Assembly (NCBI GenBank): GCA_023392475.1
Contig: JAEVZA010000410.1
Location: 1 to 5,525 of the forward strand
Length of the DNA stretch: 5,525 nucleotides
Direction of reading: 5' to 3'
Source of the DNA: Actinomycetes bacterium
GTDB lineage: Bacteria; Actinomycetota; Acidimicrobiia; Acidimicrobiales; Microtrichaceae
Shown here piece by piece: positions 1-5,525 of this stretch. Numbering within the stretch: position 1 is the stretch's first letter; every line of letters starts with the position of its first letter. The notes under the pieces were generated by a model, which worked only from the letters and a program-made list of their open reading frames with translations, was not told the DNA's origin and did not search any database. The position numbers and the translations under genes are program-made.

Positions 1-381
1 GGCCACACCCGCGGCCTCCCAGGACCGGTCGTGGCGGTCGCCGCCCACGCCGACGCCGAGCACGAGGCGCCCGGCCGACACCTCCTGGAGCGACGCCGCC
101 TGCTTCGCCGCCCAGACCACGGGGCGCAGGGGCAGGACGAGCACGCCGTAGCCGAGCAGGACGCGGCTCGTCGCGCCCGCCGCGGCGGCGAGGGCGACCG
201 TGCTGTCGACGAGGGGCACGCCCGAACCGCCGACCAGCTGGTCGACCGCCCACACCGAGCCGAACCCGAGGTCCTCGGCGTGGCGGGCCGCGGCCGCCGG
301 ATCGCCCGGGCGCTCGCCCCGGGCGCTCATGGTGGGCAGGAACACCCCGATCTCCGGGCCCCGATCCGTCGCTCCGGCCAT
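1..381 (-). CDS. LLM-class flavin-dependent oxidoreductase, N-terminal part (cut by window edge)
   Basis: Reading leftward from the ATG at 381-379 gives an open frame of 127 codons that runs off the left edge without a stop. The translation has the N-terminal half-barrel pattern of bacterial luciferase-like monooxygenases. There is a first beta strand IGVFLPT (residues 11-17), a helix and strand AEDLGFGSVWAVDQL (35-49), a PL-D segment (56-59), LAAAAGATSRVLLG (64-77), VLVLPLR (80-86), and AAKQAASLQEVSAGRLVLGV followed by GVGG (91-114). Family members are TIM-barrel enzymes using reduced FMN or, often in actinobacteria, coenzyme F420 to oxidise or reduce small organic substrates in the cytoplasm. 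The substrate cannot be told here. The first ATG is preferred because the next, residue 18, would remove strand 1; a purine-rich Shine-Dalgarno lies just upstream. It is divergent from an HxlR regulator that may control it. The class is secure; cofactor and substrate are not. Confidence 0.9.
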   Translation of the reverse strand, partial: MAGATDRGPEIGVFLPTMSARGERPGDPAAAARHAEDLGFGSVWAVDQLVGGSGVPLVDSTVALAAAAGATSRVLLGYGVLVLPLRPVVWAAKQAASLQEVSAGRLVLGVGVGGDRHDRSWEAAGVA

Positions 382-390
382 GTCGCTCCG

Positions 391-397
391 CCTCCCC
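391..397 (-). promoter_or_regulatory. Shine-Dalgarno of the LLM oxidoreductase
   Basis: On the minus strand this reads GGGGAGG, nine bases before the ATG at 381. A second, weaker GGAG lies four bases before the ATG. Together they support the chosen start. Confidence 0.6.
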
Positions 398-412
398 GGC
401 CCTCCGGCCGCT

Positions 413-431
413 CGGTTCCGTTTGGTGACCG
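413..431. promoter_or_regulatory. imperfect dyad in the divergent intergenic region, candidate operator
   Basis: The segment begins CGGT and ends ACCG, giving a four-base inverted repeat around an 11-base spacer. The nested GGTGACC at 424-430 is also a palindrome around one central base. It sits in the less GC-rich part of the 78-bp gap between the divergent oxidoreductase and HxlR genes, where a winged-helix dimer would be expected to bind. The dyad is short, GC-rich sequence yields such matches by chance, and I recognise no consensus. Treat it as a candidate only. No convincing -35/-10 pair was seen on either strand in this gap. Confidence 0.2.
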
Positions 432-459
432 ACCCCATCATCGGGCACCGTGGGGGGCG

Positions 460-882
460 GTGGAAGACGGCACATCGAGCGCCCCGGGGCACACGCGGGG
501 AACCGACCACGGCGCCGCGCCCGACGTCTCGGCCACGCGCACGTGCGAGATCCGCGACCTCCTCGACCGCCTCGCGGACAAGTGGTCGCTCCTCGTCGTC
601 GAGCTGCTCGGCACCGGCACCCACCGGTTCACCGAGCTGAAGCGCGAGATCGACGGCATCAGCCAGCGCATGCTCACGCTGACCCTCCGCAACCTCGAGC
701 GCGACGGGCTCGTGCGCCGGACGGTGCACCCCGTGGTGCCGCCGCGCGTCGACTACGAGCTGACCCCGACCGGGGCAACGCTGCTCGGCGCCGTGGAGCC
801 GCTCGTGGCGTGGACGCGCGCCCACCGCGAGGACATCGCCACGGCGCGTGCCGACTACGACGCGCGCGCCGACGACGCCTGA
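460..882 (+). CDS. HxlR-family winged helix-turn-helix transcriptional regulator
   Basis: This is a 140-residue cytoplasmic DNA-binding protein of the usual HxlR length. After a variable N-terminus of about 28 residues comes Cys29 in TCEIRDLLDRLADKWSLLVV, matching the family pattern of a conserved Cys followed by a helix ending in KW. RFTELKREIDGISQRML (57-72) and LTLRNLERDGLVRR (75-88) form the recognition HTH. The wing is VPPRVDYELTPTG (93-105), and a dimerisation helix closes the protein. HxlR proteins act as dimers; several, such as YodB and HypR of Bacillus, sense thiol-reactive compounds through the N-terminal Cys. The frame is open far upstream, but GTG 460 is the only start I find near the domain. 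It follows a run of six G (452-457) at only two bases, so the start is less certain than the family. It is divergent from the LLM oxidoreductase, suggesting it represses that gene and itself; this is inferred from arrangement only. Confidence 0.88.
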   Translation: MEDGTSSAPGHTRGTDHGAAPDVSATRTCEIRDLLDRLADKWSLLVVELLGTGTHRFTELKREIDGISQRMLTLTLRNLERDGLVRRTVHPVVPPRVDYELTPTGATLLGAVEPLVAWTRAHREDIATARADYDARADDA

Positions 883-973
883 GCAGGTCTGCCCGACCCG
901 CCGAAGAAGGGGAAGACCCGGACCGGGCGCGTCGGTACCATCCGTCCGGGAAGACAGTCATGCGTTGACGACT

Positions 974-980
974 GGGGAGA
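974..980 (+). promoter_or_regulatory. Shine-Dalgarno fixing the start of the large secreted protein
   Basis: GGGGAGA ends five bases before the ATG at 986. The frame is open upstream to an in-frame start at 848, which would lie inside the HxlR gene and place 46 Arg/Pro/Thr-rich residues ahead of the signal peptide. The ribosome site and the signal peptide both favour 986. Confidence 0.75.
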
Positions 981-985
981 CGGCG

Positions 986-1099
986 ATGGGACGGGACCGC
1001 AGGTCCGATTCAGGGGCGCGCCGACTGGCCGCCCTGCTGGTGCTCGGCATGGTAACGGCCACGCTCGGGGTCGCGGCGGGCACGTCGGTGGCCGGCGCG
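986..1099 (+). other. Sec signal peptide of the large secreted protein
   Basis: Residues 1-13 are charged (five Arg), residues 14-31 form a hydrophobic core of Leu, Val and Ala, and Ala36-Gly37-Ala38 before Asp39 is a good signal peptidase I site. There is no lipobox Cys, so it is not a lipoprotein, and no twin-arginine consensus (the RR pairs are not followed by the usual motif). Confidence 0.8.
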
Positions 1100-4000
1100 G
1101 ACACGGCGCCGGCCGATCCGCAGCTGCCGCCCACCGTGAGCGCGGACGCGCTCCCGACCGTGCAGATCAACGGCGTGGTGTGGGACCAGGTGGTCGTCGG
1201 CACCACCGTGTACGTGACCGGGGCCTTCACGCAGGCACGCCCCGCCGGCGCAGCGCCGGGCACCAGCCAGACGGCCCGGTCGAACATCCTCGCCTACAAC
1301 GTCACGACCGGCGCGCTCATCACGTCGTGGGCGCCCACGCTCAACGCCCAGGGCCTCGCCATCGCGGCGTCCCCCGACGGGCGACGGATCTACGTCGGCG
1401 GCGACTTCACCTCGGTGAGCGGCCAGGCCCGCAACCGAATCGCCGCGCTCGACGCGACGACCGGCGCGGTCATCGCCAACTGGAACCCGTCCGCCAACGC
1501 CCGCGTGTGGTCGATGGAGCCCGTCGGCACCACGCTCTACTTCGGCGGCACCTTCAGCGCCGTCGGCGGCCAGACCCGCGGACGGCTCGCCGCCGTCAAC
1601 GCGACCACCGGCGCCCTCCTCGCCTGGGCGCCGGCGGTGGACCGAGAGGTCGTCTCGATGACCTCGTACGCCCCCGGCAACCGCGTGATCATCGGCGGCT
1701 CGTTCACCACCATCAACGGCGCGACCAACCTCGGCATGGGCGCCGTGGACGGCACGACCGGCGCCACGATGCCGTGGGCCGCGAACCAGACGATCCAGAA
1801 CAGCGGGGCCAACACCGAGATCTCCGACCTCAAGACGGACGGCACCAACGTGTTCGGCGTCGGCTGGTCCTACTTCGGCGGCGGCGCCGTCGCGAACTTC
1901 GAGGGCGAGTTCTCGGCCAACCCGATGACCGGGCAGCTCAACTGGGTCAACGGCTGCCGGGGCGACAACTACGGCCTCGAGGTGATCGGCGACGTGATCT
2001 ACACGGCCGGCCACGCCCACGACTGCGCCATGATCGGCGGCAACCCGCAGTACAACCCCGACCAGTACCAGCGCGGCCAGGCCTTCACGAAGGCGGCCTC
2101 GCCGTACGGCCGGACGAACGCCTTCGGCCCCTCGGGCAACTGGCGGCCCTTCGCCGGCCTGCCGTCGGCCGAGATGCTGCACTGGCAGCCCACCCTGCAG
2201 TTCGGCACCTACACGGGCTCGTACCAGGCGGCCTACACGGTCGAGGGCAACGCCGACTACGTGGTGATGGGCGGCGAGTTCCCGTCGGTCAACGGCACCG
2301 GCCAGCAGGGCCTCGTGCGGTTCGCCCGCCGCGGCCTGGCGCCGAACAACAACCCGGTCCAGGGCACGCCCGAGCTCACGCCGCGGCTCACGCCCGTGCA
2401 GCCCGGCACGGTCCGGGTCGGCTGGACCGGCGCGTGGGACCGGGACAACGACGTGCTGACCTACCAGGTGCTCCGCGGCGCCACCGTCGCGACCTCGACG
2501 GTGCTCACGACCGTGCAGCACGACCAGTCGAACTGGTGGACGCGCTGGCCGCTCGGCTTCGTCGACCGCACGGCGCCGCCCGGCACGACGCAGACCTACC
2601 GCATCAGGGCCACGGACCCCCTCGGCAACTCCATCGTGAGCTCGGCGGCCACGGTGGCCGTCCCGGCCGGGGCGCCGCCCGCGAGCCCGTACTCGGACGC
2701 CGTCCGGGCCGACTCGCCCGACTACCGCTGGCGCTTCGACGAGGCGAGCGGGACCTCCGCGGTCGACACCGGCGGCAACGACGACCTCACGCTGCTGCCC
2801 GACGCCACCCGCAACGTGGCGGGGGCGATGAGCACGGACACCGACACCGCCACGCGGTTCGCCGGCTCGACGGCCACGAACACGGTGCCGGCGCAGCCGA
2901 ACTTCTGGGGCCCCGGTCCGCAGTCGTTCTCGCTCGAGGCGTGGGTCAACACCACGTCGACCGCGGGCGGTCAGATCATCGGCTTCGGCAACAGCAACAC
3001 CGGTCGCAGCAGCGCCAACACGAGCGACCGCAAGCTGTACATGACCGCCGACGGCACGGTGCACCTCGGCGTGCGCCCCGACTTCGGCACCCGCGTCACC
3101 GTGCACTCGGCCGCCGGCCTGAACGACGGCAACTGGCACCACCTCGTCGGCACCCTCGGGCCCGACGGGCTGCGGCTCTACGTCGACGGCACGCTCGCGG
3201 CGGCCAACGCGACGGTCACCGAGGCCCAGGTCTTCTGGGGCTACTGGCGGGTCGGCGGCGACCGCCTCGCGCTCTGGCCCGACGCGCCGGCGCAGGAAGC
3301 CATCTCGGCCACCCTGGACGAGGTCGCCGTGTACCCGCGGGCGCTGACCGCGGCGCGCGTCGCGGCGCACTGGACGGCGTCCGGCCGGGCCGGCGGGCCG
3401 CCGCCGGCGAACCTCGCGCCCACCGCCGCCTTCACGTCCGGGTCCACCGGGCTGACGGCCGGCGTCGACGGCACCTCGTCGTCGGACCCCGACGGCGCCG
3501 TCGTGTCGTGGGCGTGGAACTTCGGTGACGGTGGCACGGCCACCGGCGCCACGGCGTCGCACGCCTACGCGACCGGCGGCACCTACACGGTGAGCCTCAC
3601 GGTCACCGACGACGACGGCGCCACCTCGACGGTCAGCCACCCGGTCACGGTCACCGCACCGCCGCCGGCGAACGTGGCGCCCACGGCGTCCTTCACGTCG
3701 CTCTCCACGAACCTCACCGCGTCGTTCGACGGCACCGGGTCGTCCGACACCGACGGCACCGTGGCCGCCTGGGCGTGGAACTTCGGCGACGGCGGTACCG
3801 CGACCGGGTCCACCGCGTCCCACGCGTACGCCATCGCCGGCACCTACACGGTCACCCTGACCGTCACGGACGACGACGGAGCGACCGGCACGACCACCCG
3901 CCAGGTCACGGTCACCGCGCCGCAGGGCGCGGCCTACGCGTCCGACGCCTTCGGGCGCACCGTGGCAGCCGGGCTCGGGCAGGCCGACCTGGGCGGGGCG

Positions 4001-4573
4001 TGGACCGTCACGGGGACGGCCGCCAACTACTCGGTCGGCGGCGGCGTCGCCCGCCTCAACGCCACGGCGCCCGGCGCGAGTCGGACGGCGACGCTCGACG
4101 GCGTGCAGCAGACGAACACCGAGCTCTCGGCCACCATCAGCCTGGACCGGGCGGCGACCGGCGGCGGCACCTACGTGTCGCTCATCGGGCGGCGCGTCGG
4201 CACGAACAACGACTACCGGTCCAAGCTGCGGTTCAACCCGAACGGCACCGTGTCGCTGATCCTGTCTCGGACGCTCGCCGGCACCGAGACCGCGCTCCAG
4301 TCCGTGAACGCCCTGCCGGGCATCAACTACGTGCCGGGCGCCGTCCTCCACGTGAAGGTGCGGGTCACCGGCACGGGGACGACGTCGATCGCCACCAAGG
4401 TGTGGGCCGGCGGTACGACCGAGCCGGCGGCGTGGGCGCTCCAGTCCACCGACACGAGCGCCGCGCTGCAGGCGGCGGGCTCGATCGGCGTGCAGCACTA
4501 CCTGTCGACGACGGCGACGTCGTCCCCGGTGGTGCTGTCGCTCGACGACCTCCTGGCCGGGCCCCCGGCCTGA
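986..4573 (+). CDS. secreted modular protein: delta-60 propeller, FN3, LamG, two PKD domains, C-terminal beta domain
   Basis: This 1195-residue protein is exported and built from binding modules. Residues 1-38 are a Sec signal peptide. Residues 76-447 carry seven repeats of the delta-60/DUF5122 type (such as IYVGGDFTSVSGQARNRIAA at 135), probably a seven-bladed beta-propeller. Residues about 461-560 look like an FN3 domain (VRVGWTGAWDRDNDVLTYQV, ending TYRIRATDPLGN). Residues about 569-797 look like a LamG/concanavalin-type jelly roll (FSLEAWVNT, NWHHLVGTL, LRLYVDGTLAA, LDEVAVYPRALT). Two PKD domains follow (805-891 and 892-978), each with WAWNFGDGG and LTVTDDDGAT. Residues about 986-1191 form a last beta-rich domain starting DAFGRTV. 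It contains only two Cys (324, 347). There is no LPXTG motif, C-terminal helix or catalytic motif that I recognise, so release or non-covalent surface attachment is likely. Glycan binding, adhesion or matrix function is inferred. It stands alone, 103 bp after HxlR, and converges on the transporter gene. Product naming is confident for domains, not for role. Confidence 0.9.
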   Translation: MGRDRRSDSGARRLAALLVLGMVTATLGVAAGTSVAGADTAPADPQLPPTVSADALPTVQINGVVWDQVVVGTTVYVTGAFTQARPAGAAPGTSQTARSNILAYNVTTGALITSWAPTLNAQGLAIAASPDGRRIYVGGDFTSVSGQARNRIAALDATTGAVIANWNPSANARVWSMEPVGTTLYFGGTFSAVGGQTRGRLAAVNATTGALLAWAPAVDREVVSMTSYAPGNRVIIGGSFTTINGATNLGMGAVDGTTGATMPWAANQTIQNSGANTEISDLKTDGTNVFGVGWSYFGGGAVANFEGEFSANPMTGQLNWVNGCRGDNYGLEVIGDVIYTAGHAHDCAMIGGNPQYNPDQYQRGQAFTKAASPYGRTNAFGPSGNWRPFAGLPSAEMLHWQPTLQFGTYTGSYQAAYTVEGNADYVVMGGEFPSVNGTGQQGLVRFARRGLAPNNNPVQGTPELTPRLTPVQPGTVRVGWTGAWDRDNDVLTYQVLRGATVATSTVLTTVQHDQSNWWTRWPLGFVDRTAPPGTTQTYRIRATDPLGNSIVSSAATVAVPAGAPPASPYSDAVRADSPDYRWRFDEASGTSAVDTGGNDDLTLLPDATRNVAGAMSTDTDTATRFAGSTATNTVPAQPNFWGPGPQSFSLEAWVNTTSTAGGQIIGFGNSNTGRSSANTSDRKLYMTADGTVHLGVRPDFGTRVTVHSAAGLNDGNWHHLVGTLGPDGLRLYVDGTLAAANATVTEAQVFWGYWRVGGDRLALWPDAPAQEAISATLDEVAVYPRALTAARVAAHWTASGRAGGPPPANLAPTAAFTSGSTGLTAGVDGTSSSDPDGAVVSWAWNFGDGGTATGATASHAYATGGTYTVSLTVTDDDGATSTVSHPVTVTAPPPANVAPTASFTSLSTNLTASFDGTGSSDTDGTVAAWAWNFGDGGTATGSTASHAYAIAGTYTVTLTVTDDDGATGTTTRQVTVTAPQGAAYASDAFGRTVAAGLGQADLGGAWTVTGTAANYSVGGGVARLNATAPGASRTATLDGVQQTNTELSATISLDRAATGGGTYVSLIGRRVGTNNDYRSKLRFNPNGTVSLILSRTLAGTETALQSVNALPGINYVPGAVLHVKVRVTGTGTTSIATKVWAGGTTEPAAWALQSTDTSAALQAAGSIGVQHYLSTTATSSPVVLSLDDLLAGPPA
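1211..2326 (+). repeat. seven degenerate delta-60 (DUF5122-like) repeats, probable beta-propeller
   Basis: Related protein-level units start at residues 76 (VYVTGAF), 135 (IYVGGDF), 184 (LYFGGTF), 234 (VIIGGSF), 289 (VFGVGWS), 338 (IYTAGHA) and 426 (VVMGGEF). Units 1-4 continue into an A-(Y/L/V)-(N/D)-x-T-T-G-A strand pair ending in a Trp-containing hydrophobic strand. Spacing is 49-59 residues, except the sixth unit, which carries a long insertion before the seventh. Seven units suggest a closed seven-bladed propeller; blade number is my inference from spacing. DNA identity between units is low, so this is an old duplication. Confidence 0.7.
3398..3919 (+). repeat. tandem duplicated PKD domains, 261-bp period
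   Basis: Two adjacent units of 87 codons (3398-3658 and 3659-3919) align without gaps, with 67 of 87 residues identical by hand count. Each begins with a Pro-rich linker PPPAN, has WAWNFGDGG in the middle and ends in VTVTA. PKD domains are Ig-like beta-sandwiches common in surface proteins, often acting as spacers between binding modules. Confidence 0.85.
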
Positions 4574-5484
4574 TCCGCGGCCCGCTGCTCGCCTCGGGAC
4601 ACCAGCACCAGTCCGAGCACCACGAGCGCCGCGCCGAGCGCGGCCGGGACCGTCGCGTCCTCGCCGAGCACGACCACGGCGCCGACGAAGCCCACGACCG
4701 GGATGGCGGCCAGGAACTGCCCGGCCGTCCCGGCGGGGAGGTGGCGCAGCGCGACGAGGTACAGCCAGAACGTGACGGCCGACGACATCACCCCGATCAC
4801 GGGCACGGCCAGCCAGGCGCCGAGCGGCGCGCCGCCCGTCGGGTCGTCGCCGACCGTCGCGGCGACGACCACCACCACGAGGCCGAGCGCGGCCAGCTGC
4901 TGGAGGAGCACGACCCCGATCGCGGGCAGCTCGTGGTCGATCCGGCTGGTGCCCAGCACGTACGCGGCAGCGCACAGCACGCCGGCGGCCACGAGCAGGT
5001 CGCCCGTGACCGACGACCTGCCGCCGGCCGACTGGGCCAGCACCACCGCGGCCGAGCCGATGAGGACGGCGCCCATCGGCACGAGCAGGCGACGGGGCAG
5101 CGGGAGGCGCAGCACCGCCCAGCCGAGGAGCACGATCAGCACGGGCTCGAGCGCGCCGATGAGCGCGGCGTGCGAGGCGGCGGTGCGGGCGAGGCCGGCG
5201 TTCAGGAGCAGGTAGCTGAGCCCCGGCTCCAGGAGGCCGAGGGCCCCGGCCCGCCACGACGTGCGCAGCGACGGCATCCGCGTGCGGGTGCCCAGCGCCA
5301 GCACCGACAGGAACACGACGCTCCCACCCAGCTCGACGACGGTGAAGGGGCCCGGCGGCACGCCGTGCTCGAGCACGATTGCCGACGCGACGGTGCCGCA
5401 CCCCCACAGCGTCGCGGCCGCCGTCGCGGCCAGCACCCCGCGCCGCGCCGCGTGGGATCCGCTCGCCGCGTGCGGCTGGCTCAC
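4498..5484 (-). CDS. EamA/DMT-superfamily membrane transporter
   Basis: This 328-residue integral membrane protein has about ten hydrophobic helices (roughly 16-36, 46-65, 77-97, 104-124, 132-150, 160-178, 188-211, 220-244, 252-273, 279-296). They form the two five-helix EamA halves typical of the drug/metabolite transporter superfamily. Typical marks are LEPVLIVLLGWAVLR near the end of the first half, and TFWLYLVALRHLPAGTAGQF then VVLGEDATVPAALGAALVVL in the second. Family members usually export metabolites or amino acids; the substrate here cannot be told. The start is GTG at 5484, with GGAGG four bases upstream. After the last helix, a hydrophilic tail of about 30 residues (Gly, Ser, Asp, Arg) is encoded mostly antisense to the 3' end of the large secreted-protein gene, from residue 304 onward. 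The tail is likely dispensable for the fold. It may belong to a leftward operon, since a possible upstream stop codon overlaps its start. Confidence 0.9.
   Translation of the reverse strand: MSQPHAASGSHAARRGVLAATAAATLWGCGTVASAIVLEHGVPPGPFTVVELGGSVVFLSVLALGTRTRMPSLRTSWRAGALGLLEPGLSYLLLNAGLARTAASHAALIGALEPVLIVLLGWAVLRLPLPRRLLVPMGAVLIGSAAVVLAQSAGGRSSVTGDLLVAAGVLCAAAYVLGTSRIDHELPAIGVVLLQQLAALGLVVVVVAATVGDDPTGGAPLGAWLAVPVIGVMSSAVTFWLYLVALRHLPAGTAGQFLAAIPVVGFVGAVVVLGEDATVPAALGAALVVLGLVLVSRGEQRAADQAGGPARRSSSDSTTGDDVAVVDR
4555..4570. terminator. GC hairpin abutting the stop codon of the large gene, possible convergent transcription end
   Basis: GGCCGG (4555-4560) pairs perfectly with CCGGCC (4565-4570) across a four-base loop, directly before the TGA at 4571-4573. 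It lies in the overlap of two convergent genes, so it could slow polymerase in either direction. There is no T-run on either side, so it is not a canonical intrinsic terminator, and GC-rich DNA forms such stems by chance. Confidence 0.25.
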
Positions 5485-5525
5485 GACGCCTCCAGCGCTC
5501 GCTCCACCGGGCAGCGGTCGGGCAC
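5481..5525 (-). CDS. possible C-terminal end of an upstream gene, translationally coupled to the transporter
   Basis: Reading leftward from the right edge, one frame gives 14 codons (VPDRCPVERALEAS) and stops at TGA 5483-5481. This stop shares four bases (GTGA) with the GTG start of the EamA gene. Such overlaps are typical of coupled operon genes. Too little sequence is present to identify a product. CPVERALE resembles the N-terminal motif of HxlR regulators, but here a stop follows at once, so I regard that as coincidence. It may simply be non-coding leader. Confidence 0.3.
   Translation of the reverse strand: MPDRCPVERALEAS
5489..5493 (-). promoter_or_regulatory. Shine-Dalgarno of the EamA transporter
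   Basis: On the minus strand this is GGAGG, four bases before GTG 5484. The frame stays open upstream to the window edge, so this site is the main evidence for the chosen start. Confidence 0.6.

Noticed and set aside
31..459. Upstream extension of the HxlR frame to a start at 31
   Set aside because: It is antisense to the clear LLM oxidoreductase, and its translation is Arg/Ala/His-rich with no domain. HxlR proteins are normally 100-150 residues.
883..927. Small palindromes GCAGGTCTGC (883-892) and CCCGGACCGGG (917-927) as a terminator after HxlR
   Set aside because: The stems are only four bases with tiny loops and no T-run. They are chance-level in this base composition.
936..970. TACCAT (936-941) as a -10 and TTGACG (965-970) as a -35 element for the large gene
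   Set aside because: The two are in the wrong order to form one promoter. TACCAT has only a poor -35 upstream, and TTGACG is too close to the ATG at 986 to drive it with a leader.
848..985. Upstream extension of the large gene to an in-frame ATG at 848
   Set aside because: It would overlap the HxlR gene, adds 46 Arg/Pro/Thr-rich residues before the signal peptide and lacks the good ribosome site present before 986.
1180..3528. A 782-codon plus-strand frame within the large gene
   Set aside because: It is an Arg/His-rich shadow of the true frame, with no domains, and it overlaps the secreted protein entirely.
1010..5407. A 1465-codon open frame on the minus strand running antisense through the whole secreted-protein gene and most of the transporter region
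   Set aside because: Its translation is a low-complexity mix of Arg, Gly, Ala and Val with no recognisable domain. It exists because stop codons are rare in GC-rich codon-biased DNA. The sense frame has a signal peptide and clear domains.

Overview
This is a very GC-rich window (roughly 70% by eye) with strong G/C preference at third codon positions, GTG starts and long stop-free shadow frames on both strands. That fits a high-GC actinobacterium. The large secreted protein resembles repeat proteins common in Actinomycetota (Acidimicrobiia or Nocardioides-like lineages are possible), but the taxon is an inference and cannot be fixed from this sequence. I see no RNA gene, CRISPR array, insertion sequence or phage gene.

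Layout. (1) Positions 1-381, minus strand: the N-terminal 127 residues of an LLM-class (luciferase-like) flavin- or F420-dependent oxidoreductase, cut by the left edge. (2) Positions 460-882, plus strand: a short HxlR-family winged-helix regulator, divergent from the oxidoreductase across a 78-bp intergenic region that may hold their shared control sites. (3) Positions 986-4573, plus strand: one large gene for a secreted 1195-residue modular protein. It has a signal peptide, a probable seven-bladed beta-propeller of delta-60 (DUF5122-like) repeats, an FN3-like domain, a LamG-like domain, two tandem PKD domains and a C-terminal beta-sandwich-like domain. No cell-wall anchor is visible. (4) Positions 4498-5484, minus strand: an EamA/DMT-type ten-helix membrane transporter. 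It converges on the large gene and overlaps its 3' end by 76 bp. (5) Positions 5481-5525, minus strand: possibly the last codons of an upstream gene coupled to the transporter by a GTGA stop/start overlap.

How they fit together. The oxidoreductase and HxlR genes look like a classic enzyme/regulator divergent pair, in which a redox- or electrophile-responsive repressor controls a flavin enzyme and itself. The secreted protein appears to be an independent single-gene unit with its own strong Shine-Dalgarno sequence. Its domains are all binding or scaffold types, so adhesion, glycan binding or matrix function is more likely than catalysis. The transporter seems to belong to a leftward operon entering from the right edge. 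Nothing here forms an obvious new multi-gene system. The least ordinary items are the architecture of the large secreted protein and the antisense overlap at its 3' end.
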